From positions 1 to 64,000 of the forward strand of contig NZ_JACSNR010000001.1 of the NCBI RefSeq assembly GCF_016901815.1: a stretch of 64,000 bases of DNA, given 5' to 3'. This document shows positions 53,903 to 61,656 of this stretch, in pieces (within the stretch, counting starts at the first letter, position 1; each line of letters opens with the position of its first letter). The DNA is from Hydrogenoanaerobacterium saccharovorans (lineage in GTDB: Bacteria > Bacillota > Clostridia > Oscillospirales > Ruminococcaceae). The position numbers and the translations under genes are program-made. The notes under the pieces were generated by a model. The model searched no databases and had not been told where the DNA came from. It saw nothing but the letters and a program-made list of their open reading frames with translations.

Positions 53903-54541
53903 TCAGTTGATCTGTGCCAGACCCACATTGCCGGTCACTTCATCGGACAGGTGCCACAGATAGATGGAAGCAGCGGACGAGTAGGGGTGGTAGGCCTTCA
54001 CAATGGCATCGAACTGCTTTTTGCTGAGGCTTTCCAGGCCATAGGCTGCCATCATGCCCCGGCGGATGCCCAGATCCTTATAGCTGATGACATCCGGACG
54101 CCCCATGGCAAAGATCATCAGCATCTGGGCCGTCCACTCCCCGACGCCGGGCAGGGCGGACAGCACCCGCACAATCTCCGGATCGGACAAGGTATGCAGG
54201 TGTTCCAGGTCTGTTTCCCCGCCAAGAACCGAATGGGCGATCCGGCTGAGGTTGTCCGCCTTGCGCATGGACATGCCGCATTTCTGAATCTCCTCGGGGG
54301 TCAGCTCAGCCAGCGCCTGCGGTGTGATCGCCCCGCCGCATTTTTCGGCGAGACGGTTATAAACCGTCGCCGCTGACTTTTTGGAGATGAGCTGGGAGAT
54401 AATACTGCTGCACAGGGCTGTGAACAGGTCGTCCTTCATGGGACGGTACAGCTCTCCGATCCGCTGGATATGAGCGCCCAGCACCGGGTCCGCCTGACAG
54501 AGATACTCCCGCACCGGAGCAGAACAGTCCACATACTTCAT
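53903..54541 (-). CDS. DNA-3-methyladenine glycosylase II (HhH-GPD)
   Basis: 212 aa. Base-excision repair glycosylase that removes alkylated purines. The HhH motif and GPD loop are visible as LPGVGEWTAQMLMIFAMGRPDVISYKDLGIRRGM, with the catalytic Asp in SYKDLG. The N-terminal AlkA extension is absent, so it belongs to the short AlkA-like class (as in archaea and Firmicutes). AAGGAGAG precedes the ATG at 54541. Probably cotranscribed with azlC and azlD; no functional link is obvious. Confidence 0.9.
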   Translation of the reverse strand: MKYVDCSAPVREYLCQADPVLGAHIQRIGELYRPMKDDLFTALCSSIISQLISKKSAATVYNRLAEKCGGAITPQALAELTPEEIQKCGMSMRKADNLSRIAHSVLGGETDLEHLHTLSDPEIVRVLSALPGVGEWTAQMLMIFAMGRPDVISYKDLGIRRGMMAAYGLESLSKKQFDAIVKAYHPYSSAASIYLWHLSDEVTGNVGLAQIN

Positions 54542-54566
54542 TGGCAAACTCTCCTTTTTCAAAGTG

Positions 54567-54606
54567 AATAAAACAGAAACCGGACACCTCCCCAGAAGAT
54601 GTCCGG
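54567..54606 (-). terminator. Terminator of corA
   Basis: Stem CCGGACA / TGTCCGG (54580-54586 with 54600-54606), then TTTCTGTTTTATT on the minus strand. Confidence 0.75.
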
Positions 54607-54635
54607 CGTCCGCCGAAATTCCATACAAAATCAGA

Positions 54636-55568
54636 TTATTTGAACATGCCCAGCTTTGCCAGGATCACAGCGCTGAGTGCCATGAGGATCAGGGTGACCG
54701 CAATGGGCACAAACATGGTCACGCCGCCGAATCCCACAACATTCATGCCATAGAAGCCAAAGACAATATTGGGGATCGCCATGACGATGGTGACAGCAGC
54801 CAGGATCTTCATAACGATATTGAGGTTATTGGAGATGATGGAGGCAAAGGCATCCATGGTACCGGACAGAATGCCCGAGTAGATATTGCACATCTCAATG
54901 GCCTGCTTGATCTCGATGAGCACATCTTCCAGCAGATCCTGGTCGTCCTCATAGAGCTTGATGATCCGGCCCCGGAGGATCTTTTCCAGGGTCAGCTCAT
55001 TGGATTTGAGCGAGGTGGAGAAGTATACAAGGCTCTTTTCCAGGCCCAGCAGCTGGAACAGCTCCTTGTTCTGCATCGAACGGTGCAGCTGGGTCTCGGT
55101 CGCCAGCGACAGCCGGTCGATCTGCTTCAGATAGAGCTGGAACCGTGCCGCTACCCGCAGCAGGATCGCCAGCAGGAAGCGTGTCTTGAGATGGGTCTGT
55201 ACTCCCTTGACCCGTCCCTCGGCAAATTCATCGATCACCAGGGTTTCCCGGGCCGATACGGTGATGAAGTTCGCCGGTGTCAGGATAATGCCGATGGAAG
55301 TGGTGGTATAGACAACGGTCTTTTCCTCCTGCTCCTCTTCCATATAGGGCACATCGATGATCACCATGGTCTGACCGTCTTCGCTTTCGATACGGGAGCT
55401 CTCCTCTTCATCCAGCGCCGCGCTGATATACTGGGCATCCACACCCAGCTGTTCAATCAGATAGCGGATCTCATCCGGTGTGGGACATACTGCCGATACC
55501 CAGCAGCCTTCGCTGTATTCCGGCAGTTCGGTCATGCGGTTTTCCAGTGTTTTATAGAATTTGATCAC
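54636..55568 (-). CDS. corA: CorA family magnesium/divalent cation transporter
   Basis: 310 aa. Large cytoplasmic N-terminal domain, two C-terminal membrane helices, and the GMN selectivity motif at 274-276 (FYGMNVVGF). Imports Mg2+ or Co2+/Ni2+ in bacteria. This adds a third Mg2+ system 9 kb from the mgt locus, but it has a normal promoter and no GCAAG direct repeat. GAGGAGG-type site before the ATG; monocistronic with a terminator. Constitutive uptake is inference. Confidence 0.92.
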   Translation of the reverse strand: MIKFYKTLENRMTELPEYSEGCWVSAVCPTPDEIRYLIEQLGVDAQYISAALDEEESSRIESEDGQTMVIIDVPYMEEEQEEKTVVYTTTSIGIILTPANFITVSARETLVIDEFAEGRVKGVQTHLKTRFLLAILLRVAARFQLYLKQIDRLSLATETQLHRSMQNKELFQLLGLEKSLVYFSTSLKSNELTLEKILRGRIIKLYEDDQDLLEDVLIEIKQAIEMCNIYSGILSGTMDAFASIISNNLNIVMKILAAVTIVMAIPNIVFGFYGMNVVGFGGVTMFVPIAVTLILMALSAVILAKLGMFK

Positions 55569-55710
55569 TGCGATTCCTCCTCAATACCAGAGAAACCTCC
55601 GGGCTTCCCTGGCTGTATTCTGCATCTGTATCCTGCAACTTCCAGGGTCTGCACCCATCTGTGATCCACCTCCTGTGCCGTTTTCCGGCCTGTGTTTTCC
55701 TATCCCTACC

Positions 55711-55738
55711 ATTCTATCACACAGAATAGAAATTTCAA
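55711..55738 (-). promoter_or_regulatory. Promoter of corA
   Basis: Minus-strand TTGAAA, 16 bp, TAGAAT, with a leader of about 135 nt that contains no M-box structure that I recognise. Confidence 0.65.
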
Positions 55739-55863
55739 CCGACTGTGAATATTTTCCGGTGATTTTCAGCGATTTTTCAGCTCTGTGTTTTTCGGATGCC
55801 TGTTCTTCGGCAAATTTGGCGAAATACTGTGAAATCCGGGAAAATTCCATGCGTCATCCCTGT

Positions 55864-55904
55864 AAAAAATCCCCCGGGGATCGCATTGCCCCCGAGGGAT
55901 TTTA
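55864..55904 (-). terminator. Terminator of the aminotransferase gene
   Basis: Stem AAAATCCCnCGGGG / CCCCGnGGGATTTT with TTTTTTA on the minus side. Confidence 0.85.
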
Positions 55905-55927
55905 TCTTGCTGTTTCTCTGACCGGGA

Positions 55928-57211
55928 TCAGCAGCCCAGCAGCTTCTCCACCGCTGCCAGCCGCACACAAAGACAGAATACCTTCATGGCCTCTTCCAGC
56001 TCCCCGATGGGCGGGTAGCTGGGCGCAATGCGGATCGCACTGTCCTGCGGGTCCTTCTTATAAGGATGGGTGGCGCCCGCATCGGTAAGGATCACGCCCG
56101 CTTCGGCACAGAGCTGAACAACCTTCTTAGCACAGCCCTCCGGCACCTGACAGGTGATGAAGTAGCCGCCCCGGGGATTGGTCCACCGGGCCACACCCGG
56201 CTCCCTGAGCTGTTCCTCAAACATCCGGAGCACCAGCTCAAACTTGGGACGGAGCAGTGCCGCATGCTTTGCCATGTGCTCCTTTACATGGGGCAGATCC
56301 TGGAGGAACAGGACATGGCGCAGCATGTTGATCTTGTCCGCACCAATGGTCTGGTGGGTCATGTGGGCAGCGATGTGGTCCAGATTGGCCTTGGACGCTG
56401 CCAGAGCCGCAATGCCTGCTCCGGGATAGGTGACCTTGGAAGTGGAGGCAAAGGCGATGACCCGGTCCTCATGTCCATACTCCTGAGCCAGGGCAAAGAT
56501 GTCTGCCAGCTCATCCGGGGCATCGGGATAGAGATGATGGATGCCATAGGCATTGTCCCACATGATGGTGAAATCCGGGGCGGCAGTTTCCATGGCAGCC
56601 AGACGGCGCACAGTTTCATCGCTGTATGTGATGCCCGAGGGATTGGAATACTTGGGCACGCACCAGATGCCCTTCACCGACGGGTCCTTTACCAGCTCTT
56701 CCACCAGATCCATATCCGGGCCGGATTCGGTCAGCGGGACAGTCACCAGCTCAAAGCCCAGATCCTGTGTGATGGCAAAGTGACGGTCATATCCCGGCAC
56801 CAGGCAGAGGAACTTTCGGTCGGGGCACTCATACCAGGGCTTGGGAGAGTGCAGCATGCCGAACACCATTCCCCGCATCAGGGTATCATACATCATGGTG
56901 AGGCTGGAACTGCCGCCGACAATGACATTCTCCCTGCTCACTCCCATGATCTCTCCCATCAGGCGGCGGGCTTCCCGGGTGCCGAACAGCAGGCCATAGT
57001 TGCGGTAATCCATGCCGTCCTCTCCCACCATGGGAGTGGAGGCATCCGCAATGGTCCACATGGCATCGGAGAGCGCCAGCTGTTCTGCGTCCGGCTTGCC
57101 CCGTGCCATATTGAGGCTGAGCCCCCGGGCCTGGATCTCACTGTACTCCTGCCGCAGTTCTTCCCGCAGGGCTGTCAGCTCCTGTGAAGTCATTTCGCGG
57201 TATTCTTTCAT
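55928..57211 (-). CDS. PLP-dependent aminotransferase class I/II (aspartate aminotransferase, PF12897 type)
   Basis: 427 aa. Fold type I aminotransferase. The PLP Lys is in FASTSKVTYPGAGI, the Asp that binds the pyridine N in WDNAYGIHHL, and a conserved NPSG precedes them; an N-terminal SLNMARGKPD segment and the C-terminal DSAIRIAPSYP Arg motif also fit. This subgroup includes alanine and aspartate aminotransferases of clostridia. The substrate is not certain. AAAGG precedes the ATG. Monocistronic. Confidence 0.9.
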   Translation of the reverse strand: MKEYREMTSQELTALREELRQEYSEIQARGLSLNMARGKPDAEQLALSDAMWTIADASTPMVGEDGMDYRNYGLLFGTREARRLMGEIMGVSRENVIVGGSSSLTMMYDTLMRGMVFGMLHSPKPWYECPDRKFLCLVPGYDRHFAITQDLGFELVTVPLTESGPDMDLVEELVKDPSVKGIWCVPKYSNPSGITYSDETVRRLAAMETAAPDFTIMWDNAYGIHHLYPDAPDELADIFALAQEYGHEDRVIAFASTSKVTYPGAGIAALAASKANLDHIAAHMTHQTIGADKINMLRHVLFLQDLPHVKEHMAKHAALLRPKFELVLRMFEEQLREPGVARWTNPRGGYFITCQVPEGCAKKVVQLCAEAGVILTDAGATHPYKKDPQDSAIRIAPSYPPIGELEEAMKVFCLCVRLAAVEKLLGC

Positions 57212-57390
57212 TTATTCCGCCGCCTTTCGGTGATTTTTTCCTATTATACACGCAGTTTTGAATTTTTGCAAGACTAAAATTGCAAAATCTTGATTACAGG
57301 GAATCCGGCTTTTTCGTCTATTCCATCCAAACCGCCCTGATTCACGCTGCTTTGGGGCTGCGGCGGACAGCGGGCGGGAGAAAATTTCAC

Positions 57391-57419
57391 TTGAAATGGG
57401 ACAATGGCTATTGTATAAT
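57391..57419 (+). promoter_or_regulatory. Promoter of tRNA-Leu
   Basis: TTGAAA, exact 17 bp, TATAAT, 18 bases before the tRNA. Confidence 0.85.
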
Positions 57420-57436
57420 ATAGTACAGCATTATGC

Positions 57437-57523
57437 GCCGGTATGGTGGAATTGGCAGACGCGCCGGACTCAAAATCCGGTGGTAGCAATACCGTGTGGG
57501 TTCGACCCCCACTACCGGCACCA
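57437..57523 (+). tRNA. tRNA-Leu (anticodon CAA)
   Basis: 87 nt with a long variable arm typical of leucine tRNA. Acceptor stem GCCGGTA / TACCGGC, anticodon stem CCGGA / TCCGG with loop CTCAAAA (anticodon CAA, reads UUG), T arm with GGTTCGACCCC, and an encoded CCA at 57521-57523. Own promoter and terminator. No integrase is nearby. Confidence 0.97.
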
Positions 57524-57549
57524 CGTCGGAATGGACTGCGCTCCATTCA

Positions 57550-57579
57550 AAAAGCCCGGCCAAAGACCGGGCTTTTCTC
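57550..57579 (+). terminator. Terminator of tRNA-Leu
   Basis: Stem AAAAGCCCGG / CCGGGCTTTT with a T run. Confidence 0.88.
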
Positions 57580-57604
57580 ATACCGCTTCGTCATTCCTCC
57601 TCTT

Positions 57605-57685
57605 CCGCAAAAGGTCACGCTTGCTTCGGCTGCTCGGTTGCAAGCGCCCTCGCGACGCCTCCGCGGCGCTACCAACCTTTTGCGG
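57605..57685 (+). other. Large GC-rich inverted-repeat structure
   Basis: An 11-bp outer stem (CCGCAAAAGGT 57605-57615 / ACCTTTTGCGG 57675-57685) encloses a 7-bp inner hairpin (CGCTTGC / GCAAGCG, 57618-57646) and more GC palindromes. No ORF with support. It may be a non-coding RNA, a mobile-repeat remnant or a recombination site. Confidence 0.55.
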
Positions 57686-57729
57686 GTTGTTAGGCACGCC
57701 CTTTCCAATCTAAACTGACCACCCCTCCC

Positions 57730-57763
57730 AAAAATCCCGAATGCAGCAGCGTTCGGGATTTTT
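57730..57763 (+). terminator. Isolated terminator hairpin
   Basis: 12-bp stem AAAAATCCCGAA / TTCGGGATTTTT with a 10-nt loop, symmetrical A/T flanks, and no gene before it on either strand that needs it. It could end an RNA from 57605-57685. Confidence 0.7.
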
Positions 57764-57768
57764 ACTTA

Positions 57769-57860
57769 TTCACTGTTCACTCTTCACTTTTCACTAACTT
57801 GTACTGCCTGCCCGGGATTTTGGGAAGTGAATAGGTAATAGTGAATCGTGAAGAAGTAAG
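57769..57860 (+). repeat. TTCACTN heptamer repeat with inverted partner
   Basis: Four perfect tandem copies of TTCACTN (57769-57796), then, after a 28-bp CCCGGG-centred gap, an imperfect inverted copy with GTGAA / AGTGAA / GTGAAG units (57825-57860). The rest up to 58000 shows GTGAAGAAGTAA again at about 57990 but no gene. It has the form of a miniature inverted-repeat element. No transposase is present. Confidence 0.65.
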
Positions 57861-58004
57861 GTGTGCCCCTGCGGAGCACGGATTTTATATCGGGAGCGAT
57901 GACCATAGCCGGTCTGATTTCATTGCCAAACTCCAACTTGCACTCCAGATCTTTTTTGCGCCCGCGTCCCAGCCGATCTGAAGTGAGCTGTGAAGAAGTA
58001 AAGA

Positions 58005-58033
58005 TTGCCATTGCCCGGGTACTGTGATACAAT
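58005..58033 (+). promoter_or_regulatory. Promoter of the 71-residue protein gene
   Basis: TTGCCA, exact 17 bp, TACAAT, 34 bases before the start. Confidence 0.75.
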
Positions 58034-58066
58034 GAATGTAAATCTGAACCGAAAGGGTGACGCTCG

Positions 58067-58282
58067 ATGCAGAAGGTCGTTTATATCAGCAACAGCCGTG
58101 ACCTTACAGAGCAGAATGACATCAATGAGAACATATATCTCAAGCGAATCAACAAGCTCCTGGAGGAGGGTTGGGTCGTTTCCCAGATGAATACACAGAC
58201 TGTGGATGTAGACCCCAAACTGGAAAATTACCTTCACAAGGAAACCCTTGTATCCTTTGTGATTCTCGAGAAACCTGAGTAA
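58067..58282 (+). CDS. Small soluble protein, unknown function
   Basis: 71 aa. No family assigned. It begins MQKVVYISNSRDL, has a helix INKLLEEGWVVSQM and ends in a strand LVSFVILEKPE; this strand-helix-strand outline resembles DUF4177-type small proteins (which have an EEGWE core). AGGG site nine bases before the ATG. Own promoter; no terminator seen before the next transcript. Confidence 0.7.
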   Translation: MQKVVYISNSRDLTEQNDINENIYLKRINKLLEEGWVVSQMNTQTVDVDPKLENYLHKETLVSFVILEKPE

Positions 58283-58346
58283 GACTCCGGATCATATCAG
58301 TCCGGAAACAGATTCATACTATAATAGAAAAAGAGGTGCGTCTGAC

Positions 58347-58367
58347 ATGCGTTTTTCCCTCAGATAA
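58347..58367 (+). CDS. Six-codon leader peptide (MRFSLR) of the ABC-F gene
   Basis: ATG CGT TTT TCC CTC AGA TAA, ten bases after GAGG. It sits 22 bases after a TATAAT (58320-58325) and about 110 bases before a terminator that precedes the ABC-F gene. Short Arg/Phe-containing leaders are the sensors of ribosome-mediated attenuation for resistance genes; macrolide arrest peptides with MR-x-x are known. Function is inferred from the architecture. Confidence 0.72.
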   Translation: MRFSLR

Positions 58368-58474
58368 ATGAAAACAAGCGGCAATGCCCGGGCACTGCCG
58401 CGCTCTGCTGGAAAAACGATCCGTACCTTTCTGCCTTTGTACTGCCCTGACCGGGGACAAAGCGCCTTTTGCCG

Positions 58475-58507
58475 AGCCGCAGGAATCGTTGTTCCTGCGG
58501 CTTTTTT
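58475..58507 (+). terminator. Attenuator terminator upstream of the Lsa-like ABC-F gene
   Basis: 11-bp stem AGCCGCAGGAA / TTCCTGCGGCT, 6-nt loop, TTTTTT, 40 bases before the start codon of the gene it would control. An upstream hairpin GCGGCA / TGCCGC (58378-58401) may be the competing structure. Confidence 0.85.
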
Positions 58508-58547
58508 GCGCGGCTGGCCCCTTTATGATCGGAGGTGCCATTCCTCT

Positions 58548-60020
58548 ATGTCCATGATCAAAGTGGAAAACCTGACCTTTGCCTATCCGGGCAGCTATCA
58601 CAATATTTTTGAAAACTGCAGCTTTCAGATTGACACCGACTGGAAGCTGGGCTTCACCGGACGCAATGGCCGGGGTAAGACTACCCTGCTCCGTCTGCTG
58701 CAGGGAGAATATGAATATACCGGATCAATCCAGTCCTCGGTGTCCTTCGGATACTTCCCCTGTCCGGTTCCAGACCCGGAACAGCTCACCGCTGATGTCC
58801 TGGAGGAGATTGCTCCAGAGGCAGCCCAGTGGCAGTTTCTGCGGGAATTTGCGCAGCTGGAGCTCTCCCCTGACCTGCTCTGGCAGCCCTTCCGCACTCT
58901 CTCGGGCGGCGAACAGACCAAGGTTCTGCTGGCAGCACTCTTCCTCCGGGAGGGCTGCTTCCCGCTGATCGATGAGCCCACCAACCATCTGGACACCCAT
59001 GGACGGGAAATTCTCAGCCGCTGGCTGCAGCGCCAGAAAGGCTATATCCTCATCTCACACGACCGTGCATTCCTGGATAGCTGCACCGACCATATTCTCT
59101 CTCTGAACCGTTCCGGCGTGGAGGTACAGGCCGGTCGTTTTTCCGACTGGCTGGAAAACTTTCAGCGCCGCCAGCAGTCCGAAGAGGAACAGTCCCAGCG
59201 GCTTCAGAAGGAGATCCGGCGGCTCCGGGACTCCGCGCGCAGAGCCTCGGACTGGTCGGACCGGGCGGAATCCGCCAAGTTCGGCAGCGGGCCGGTGGAC
59301 CGAGGCTTTATCGGGCATAAAGCTGCCAAGATGATGAAGCGCTCCAAAGCCATTGAAGCCCGGCGTCAGGATGCCATTGAGGAAAAGTCTGCCCTGCTCC
59401 GGGACCGGGAGACCGCCGAAAAACTGCTGATCCAGCCCCTGACCTACCACAGCCGCACATTGCTCACCGTCCAGGACGCCGCTGTCTGCTACGATGGCAG
59501 ACCAGTGTGTGAACCGGTGCGCTTTGAGATCCAACAGGGCGACCGTCTGCTGCTCACCGGCCCCAACGGCAGCGGAAAGAGCAGCCTGCTCCGGCTGCTT
59601 GCGGGTGAACCCCTGGCCCACACCGGCACTGTCACCCTGCGCTCCGGCCTGATCCTCTCCTGCCTGCCCCAGGATACCGGGCACCTCTCCGGCAGTCTTT
59701 CGGACTTTGCCCGACAGCACCAGCTGGATCTGACCCGGTTCCTCACCCTGCTGCGCAAACTGGACTTTGAACGGGTCCAGTTTGATAAGCCGCTGGAGTC
59801 CCTCTCTGCCGGTCAGAAGAAGAAGGTGCTTCTCGCCAGAAGCCTCTGCGAACACGCCCATCTCTATCTATGGGACGAGCCGCTCAACTATATCGACCTC
59901 TATTCCCGTATGCAGATCGAAAACCTGATTCTGGAGTGCTGCCCCACCATGATCCTGATTGAACACGACCGGGCATTCCAGGAACGGATCGCCACCAGCC
60001 GCATCGAGCTGCTGCCCTGA
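58548..60020 (+). CDS. Lsa-like antibiotic-resistance ABC-F protein (ribosomal protection)
   Basis: 490 aa, close to Lsa(A) (about 498). Two ATPase domains without membrane helices: Walker A GRNGRGKTT and GPNGSGKSS, LSGGEQTK and LSAGQKKK, PLIDEPTNHLD and YLWDEPLNYIDL. The degenerate second Walker B (DEPLNYID) and the linker with FIGHKAAKMMKRSKAIEARR are typical of the Lsa/Vga/SalA group, which displaces lincosamides, streptogramin A and pleuromutilins from the ribosome. Which drug is involved is unknown. Start MSM at 58548 after GGAGG (12 bases). The frame is open upstream to 58368 by chance or coupling. Confidence 0.9.
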   Translation: MSMIKVENLTFAYPGSYHNIFENCSFQIDTDWKLGFTGRNGRGKTTLLRLLQGEYEYTGSIQSSVSFGYFPCPVPDPEQLTADVLEEIAPEAAQWQFLREFAQLELSPDLLWQPFRTLSGGEQTKVLLAALFLREGCFPLIDEPTNHLDTHGREILSRWLQRQKGYILISHDRAFLDSCTDHILSLNRSGVEVQAGRFSDWLENFQRRQQSEEEQSQRLQKEIRRLRDSARRASDWSDRAESAKFGSGPVDRGFIGHKAAKMMKRSKAIEARRQDAIEEKSALLRDRETAEKLLIQPLTYHSRTLLTVQDAAVCYDGRPVCEPVRFEIQQGDRLLLTGPNGSGKSSLLRLLAGEPLAHTGTVTLRSGLILSCLPQDTGHLSGSLSDFARQHQLDLTRFLTLLRKLDFERVQFDKPLESLSAGQKKKVLLARSLCEHAHLYLWDEPLNYIDLYSRMQIENLILECCPTMILIEHDRAFQERIATSRIELLP

Positions 60021-60073
60021 TTCCGCAATACAAAAAACCGTCCGGATACGGCACAGATCCGGCTGCTGCACCC

Positions 60074-60101
60074 TTGACGGCGGGGGTGGCTGTGTTATAA
60101 T
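60074..60101 (+). promoter_or_regulatory. Promoter of the hydroxyacid dehydrogenase gene
   Basis: TTGACG, 16 bp, TATAAT, 45 bases before the start. Confidence 0.75.
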
Positions 60102-60146
60102 TAGCTCAGAACCTCAAAATTTTTCCAAGGAGGATGTCAAACCGCC

Positions 60147-61094
60147 ATGAATATTGTACTTCTCGAATCGCTGAGCGTGCCGGATGAAGTCCTGAACGCC
60201 TGTGCCAAGCCGCTGATCGATGCTGGTCACACCTTCAAGGCCTATCCCAAGGACACCGATCCCAAGGTACAGATCGAGCGTGCCAAGGACGCCGATGTCA
60301 TTATGATCGCCAATATGCCCCTGTCCGGGGAAGTGATCTCCGCCTGCCCCAACCTCAAGTATATTGATGTGGCCTTCACCGGTGTGGATCATGTGGACCT
60401 GGAAGCTGCCAAGGCCAAGGGCGTCAAGGTTTCCAATGCCGCCGGCTATTCCAATGAGGCTGTGTCGGAACTCGTCCTCTGCATGATGCTGGCTCTGCTG
60501 CGCAATGTGCCCCAGGTGGAAGCCCGCTGCCGTGCCGGTCAGACCAAGGACGGCCTGGTGGGTGTGGAGCTCATGGGCAAGACCGTCGGCATTGTCGGTG
60601 TCGGCGCCATCGGTACCCGTACCGCTGAGCTCTGCCATGCCTTCGGCTGCAAGATCCTCGGCAACAAGCGCCATGTCCGCGGCAATGAGCCCGATTACAT
60701 CGAGTTCGTCTCCCTGGAAGAACTGCTCTCCCGTTCGGACATCGTATCGCTGCACTGCCCCCTCAATGAGGACTCCCGCGGCATGATCAACAAGGATACC
60801 ATCGCCAAGATGAAGCCCGGCGCTCTGCTTATCAACGCAGCCCGTGGTCCTGTGGTGGATTCCCAGGCCCTGGCAGATGCTCTCAACAGCGGCTATCTCG
60901 GCGGCGCAGGCATTGACGTCTTTGAGACCGAGCCTCCGCTGGACCCCGCTCACCCGCTGCTGCACAGCAAGAACACCATCGTAACTCCCCATGTGGCCTT
61001 TGCTTCGGCTGAGTCGATGGAAGCCCGCTGTAAAATTGTCTTTGACAACATTGCCCAGTGGATGGACGGTCACCAGACCAACATCATTCTGTAA
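60147..61094 (+). CDS. D-isomer specific 2-hydroxyacid dehydrogenase
   Basis: 315 aa. Oxidoreductase of the D-lactate/hydroxypyruvate/phosphoglycerate dehydrogenase family. NAD-binding motif GIVGVGAIG at about 148-156; catalytic Arg in NAARGPVVDS, Glu in DVFETEPPLDP and His in VTPHVAFAS. The N-terminal catalytic domain starts MNIVLLESLSV. Substrate: hydroxypyruvate, glycerate or an analogue; undecided. AAGGAGG is about 13 bases before the ATG. Monocistronic. Confidence 0.92.
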   Translation: MNIVLLESLSVPDEVLNACAKPLIDAGHTFKAYPKDTDPKVQIERAKDADVIMIANMPLSGEVISACPNLKYIDVAFTGVDHVDLEAAKAKGVKVSNAAGYSNEAVSELVLCMMLALLRNVPQVEARCRAGQTKDGLVGVELMGKTVGIVGVGAIGTRTAELCHAFGCKILGNKRHVRGNEPDYIEFVSLEELLSRSDIVSLHCPLNEDSRGMINKDTIAKMKPGALLINAARGPVVDSQALADALNSGYLGGAGIDVFETEPPLDPAHPLLHSKNTIVTPHVAFASAESMEARCKIVFDNIAQWMDGHQTNIIL

Positions 61095-61104
61095 GATCTC
61101 CATA

Positions 61105-61143
61105 GCCAGACGGTTCCCGGTTTCCGGGGGCCGTCTGTTTTTT
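61105..61143 (+). terminator. Terminator of the hydroxyacid dehydrogenase gene
   Basis: Stem CAGACGG..CCCGG / CCGGG..CCGTCTG followed by TTTTTT. Confidence 0.88.
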
Positions 61144-61175
61144 ATGCCGGGGGAATGGATTTCCATGCCCGGTTA

Positions 61176-61184
61176 TGCTATACT
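61176..61184 (+). promoter_or_regulatory. Extended -10 promoter (TGCTATACT)
   Basis: TGC directly before TATACT, 38 bases before the next gene. A -35 box is weak. The same TTATGCTATACTGAA sequence occurs at the promoter of the LTA-synthase-like gene. Confidence 0.55.
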
Positions 61185-61221
61185 GAAGGTACTGTACATT
61201 CTATAATAAGGAGGTATTGCC

Positions 61222-61473
61222 ATGATCGAATACAAATTTGATACCCAGCTGCTCATTGAAGGCACCGGTCTGGATGAAGATGCTATTTACGATTATTTTG
61301 TGGAGCATTTCAAGGGCGACTGCCTGCTGGTGGTAGGCGATGAGGATCTCATCAAGATCCACTATCATACCAATGAGCCCTGGCTGGTACTGGAATACTG
61401 TGCTTCCCTGGGTGAGATCCATGACATCGTTCTGGAAAATATGCAGCTGCAGTCCGATGGTCTGCATGGCTGA
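61222..61473 (+). CDS. Standalone FakA-middle-domain-like protein
   Basis: 83 aa. Its centre GDCLLVVGDEDLIKIHYHTNEPWLVLEYCASLGEIHDIVLENM aligns with the central domain of FakA/YloV, where the fakA gene of this window has DDDDIIKCHVHTDNPGDAL...IENM. No kinase or DegV-like part is attached. AAGGAGG before the ATG, own promoter and terminator. The role is unknown; it may bind FakB or act as a regulatory fragment. Confidence 0.78.
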   Translation: MIEYKFDTQLLIEGTGLDEDAIYDYFVEHFKGDCLLVVGDEDLIKIHYHTNEPWLVLEYCASLGEIHDIVLENMQLQSDGLHG

Positions 61474-61493
61474 TCCTTTTATGGGGAAATTCC

Positions 61494-61523
61494 TGCGTCT
61501 GCCGGTATGGCAGACGCATTTTT
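61494..61523 (+). terminator. Terminator of the FakA-like small gene
   Basis: 10-bp stem TGCGTCTGCC / GGCAGACGCA, 5-nt loop, TTTTT. Confidence 0.9.
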
Positions 61524-61550
61524 CTGCCCGGATGGCAGCCGCCTGTTCGA

Positions 61551-61579
61551 TTGACTTTTTGGTATGGTTACAATATAAT
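61551..61579 (+). promoter_or_regulatory. Promoter of secD-secF
   Basis: TTGACT, exact 17 bp, TATAAT, about 78 bases before secD. Confidence 0.88.
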
Positions 61580-61656
61580 GTTCACAGAATCACCGCACCG
61601 GGTCCTGCCTGTTTTTATACCGGCAGATCCGGTTTTGCGGCAGTTGGGAGGCAGGC

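Noticed and set aside
57396-57718. Plus-strand ORFs of 91-105 residues across tRNA-Le and its terminator
   Set aside because: They run through the tRNA gene and have no supporting homology or binding site.
57769-57796. CRISPR array
   Set aside because: The units are 7 bp direct tandem copies without spacers, and no cas gene is present.
57437-57860. Genomic island integrated at tRNA-Leu
   Set aside because: No integrase, no repeat of the tRNA 3-prime end and no foreign genes were found.
58368-58547. 60-codon N-terminal extension of the Lsa-like protein
   Set aside because: It begins directly after the leader-peptide stop without a binding site and would run through the terminator hairpin; homologues start at the MSM position.
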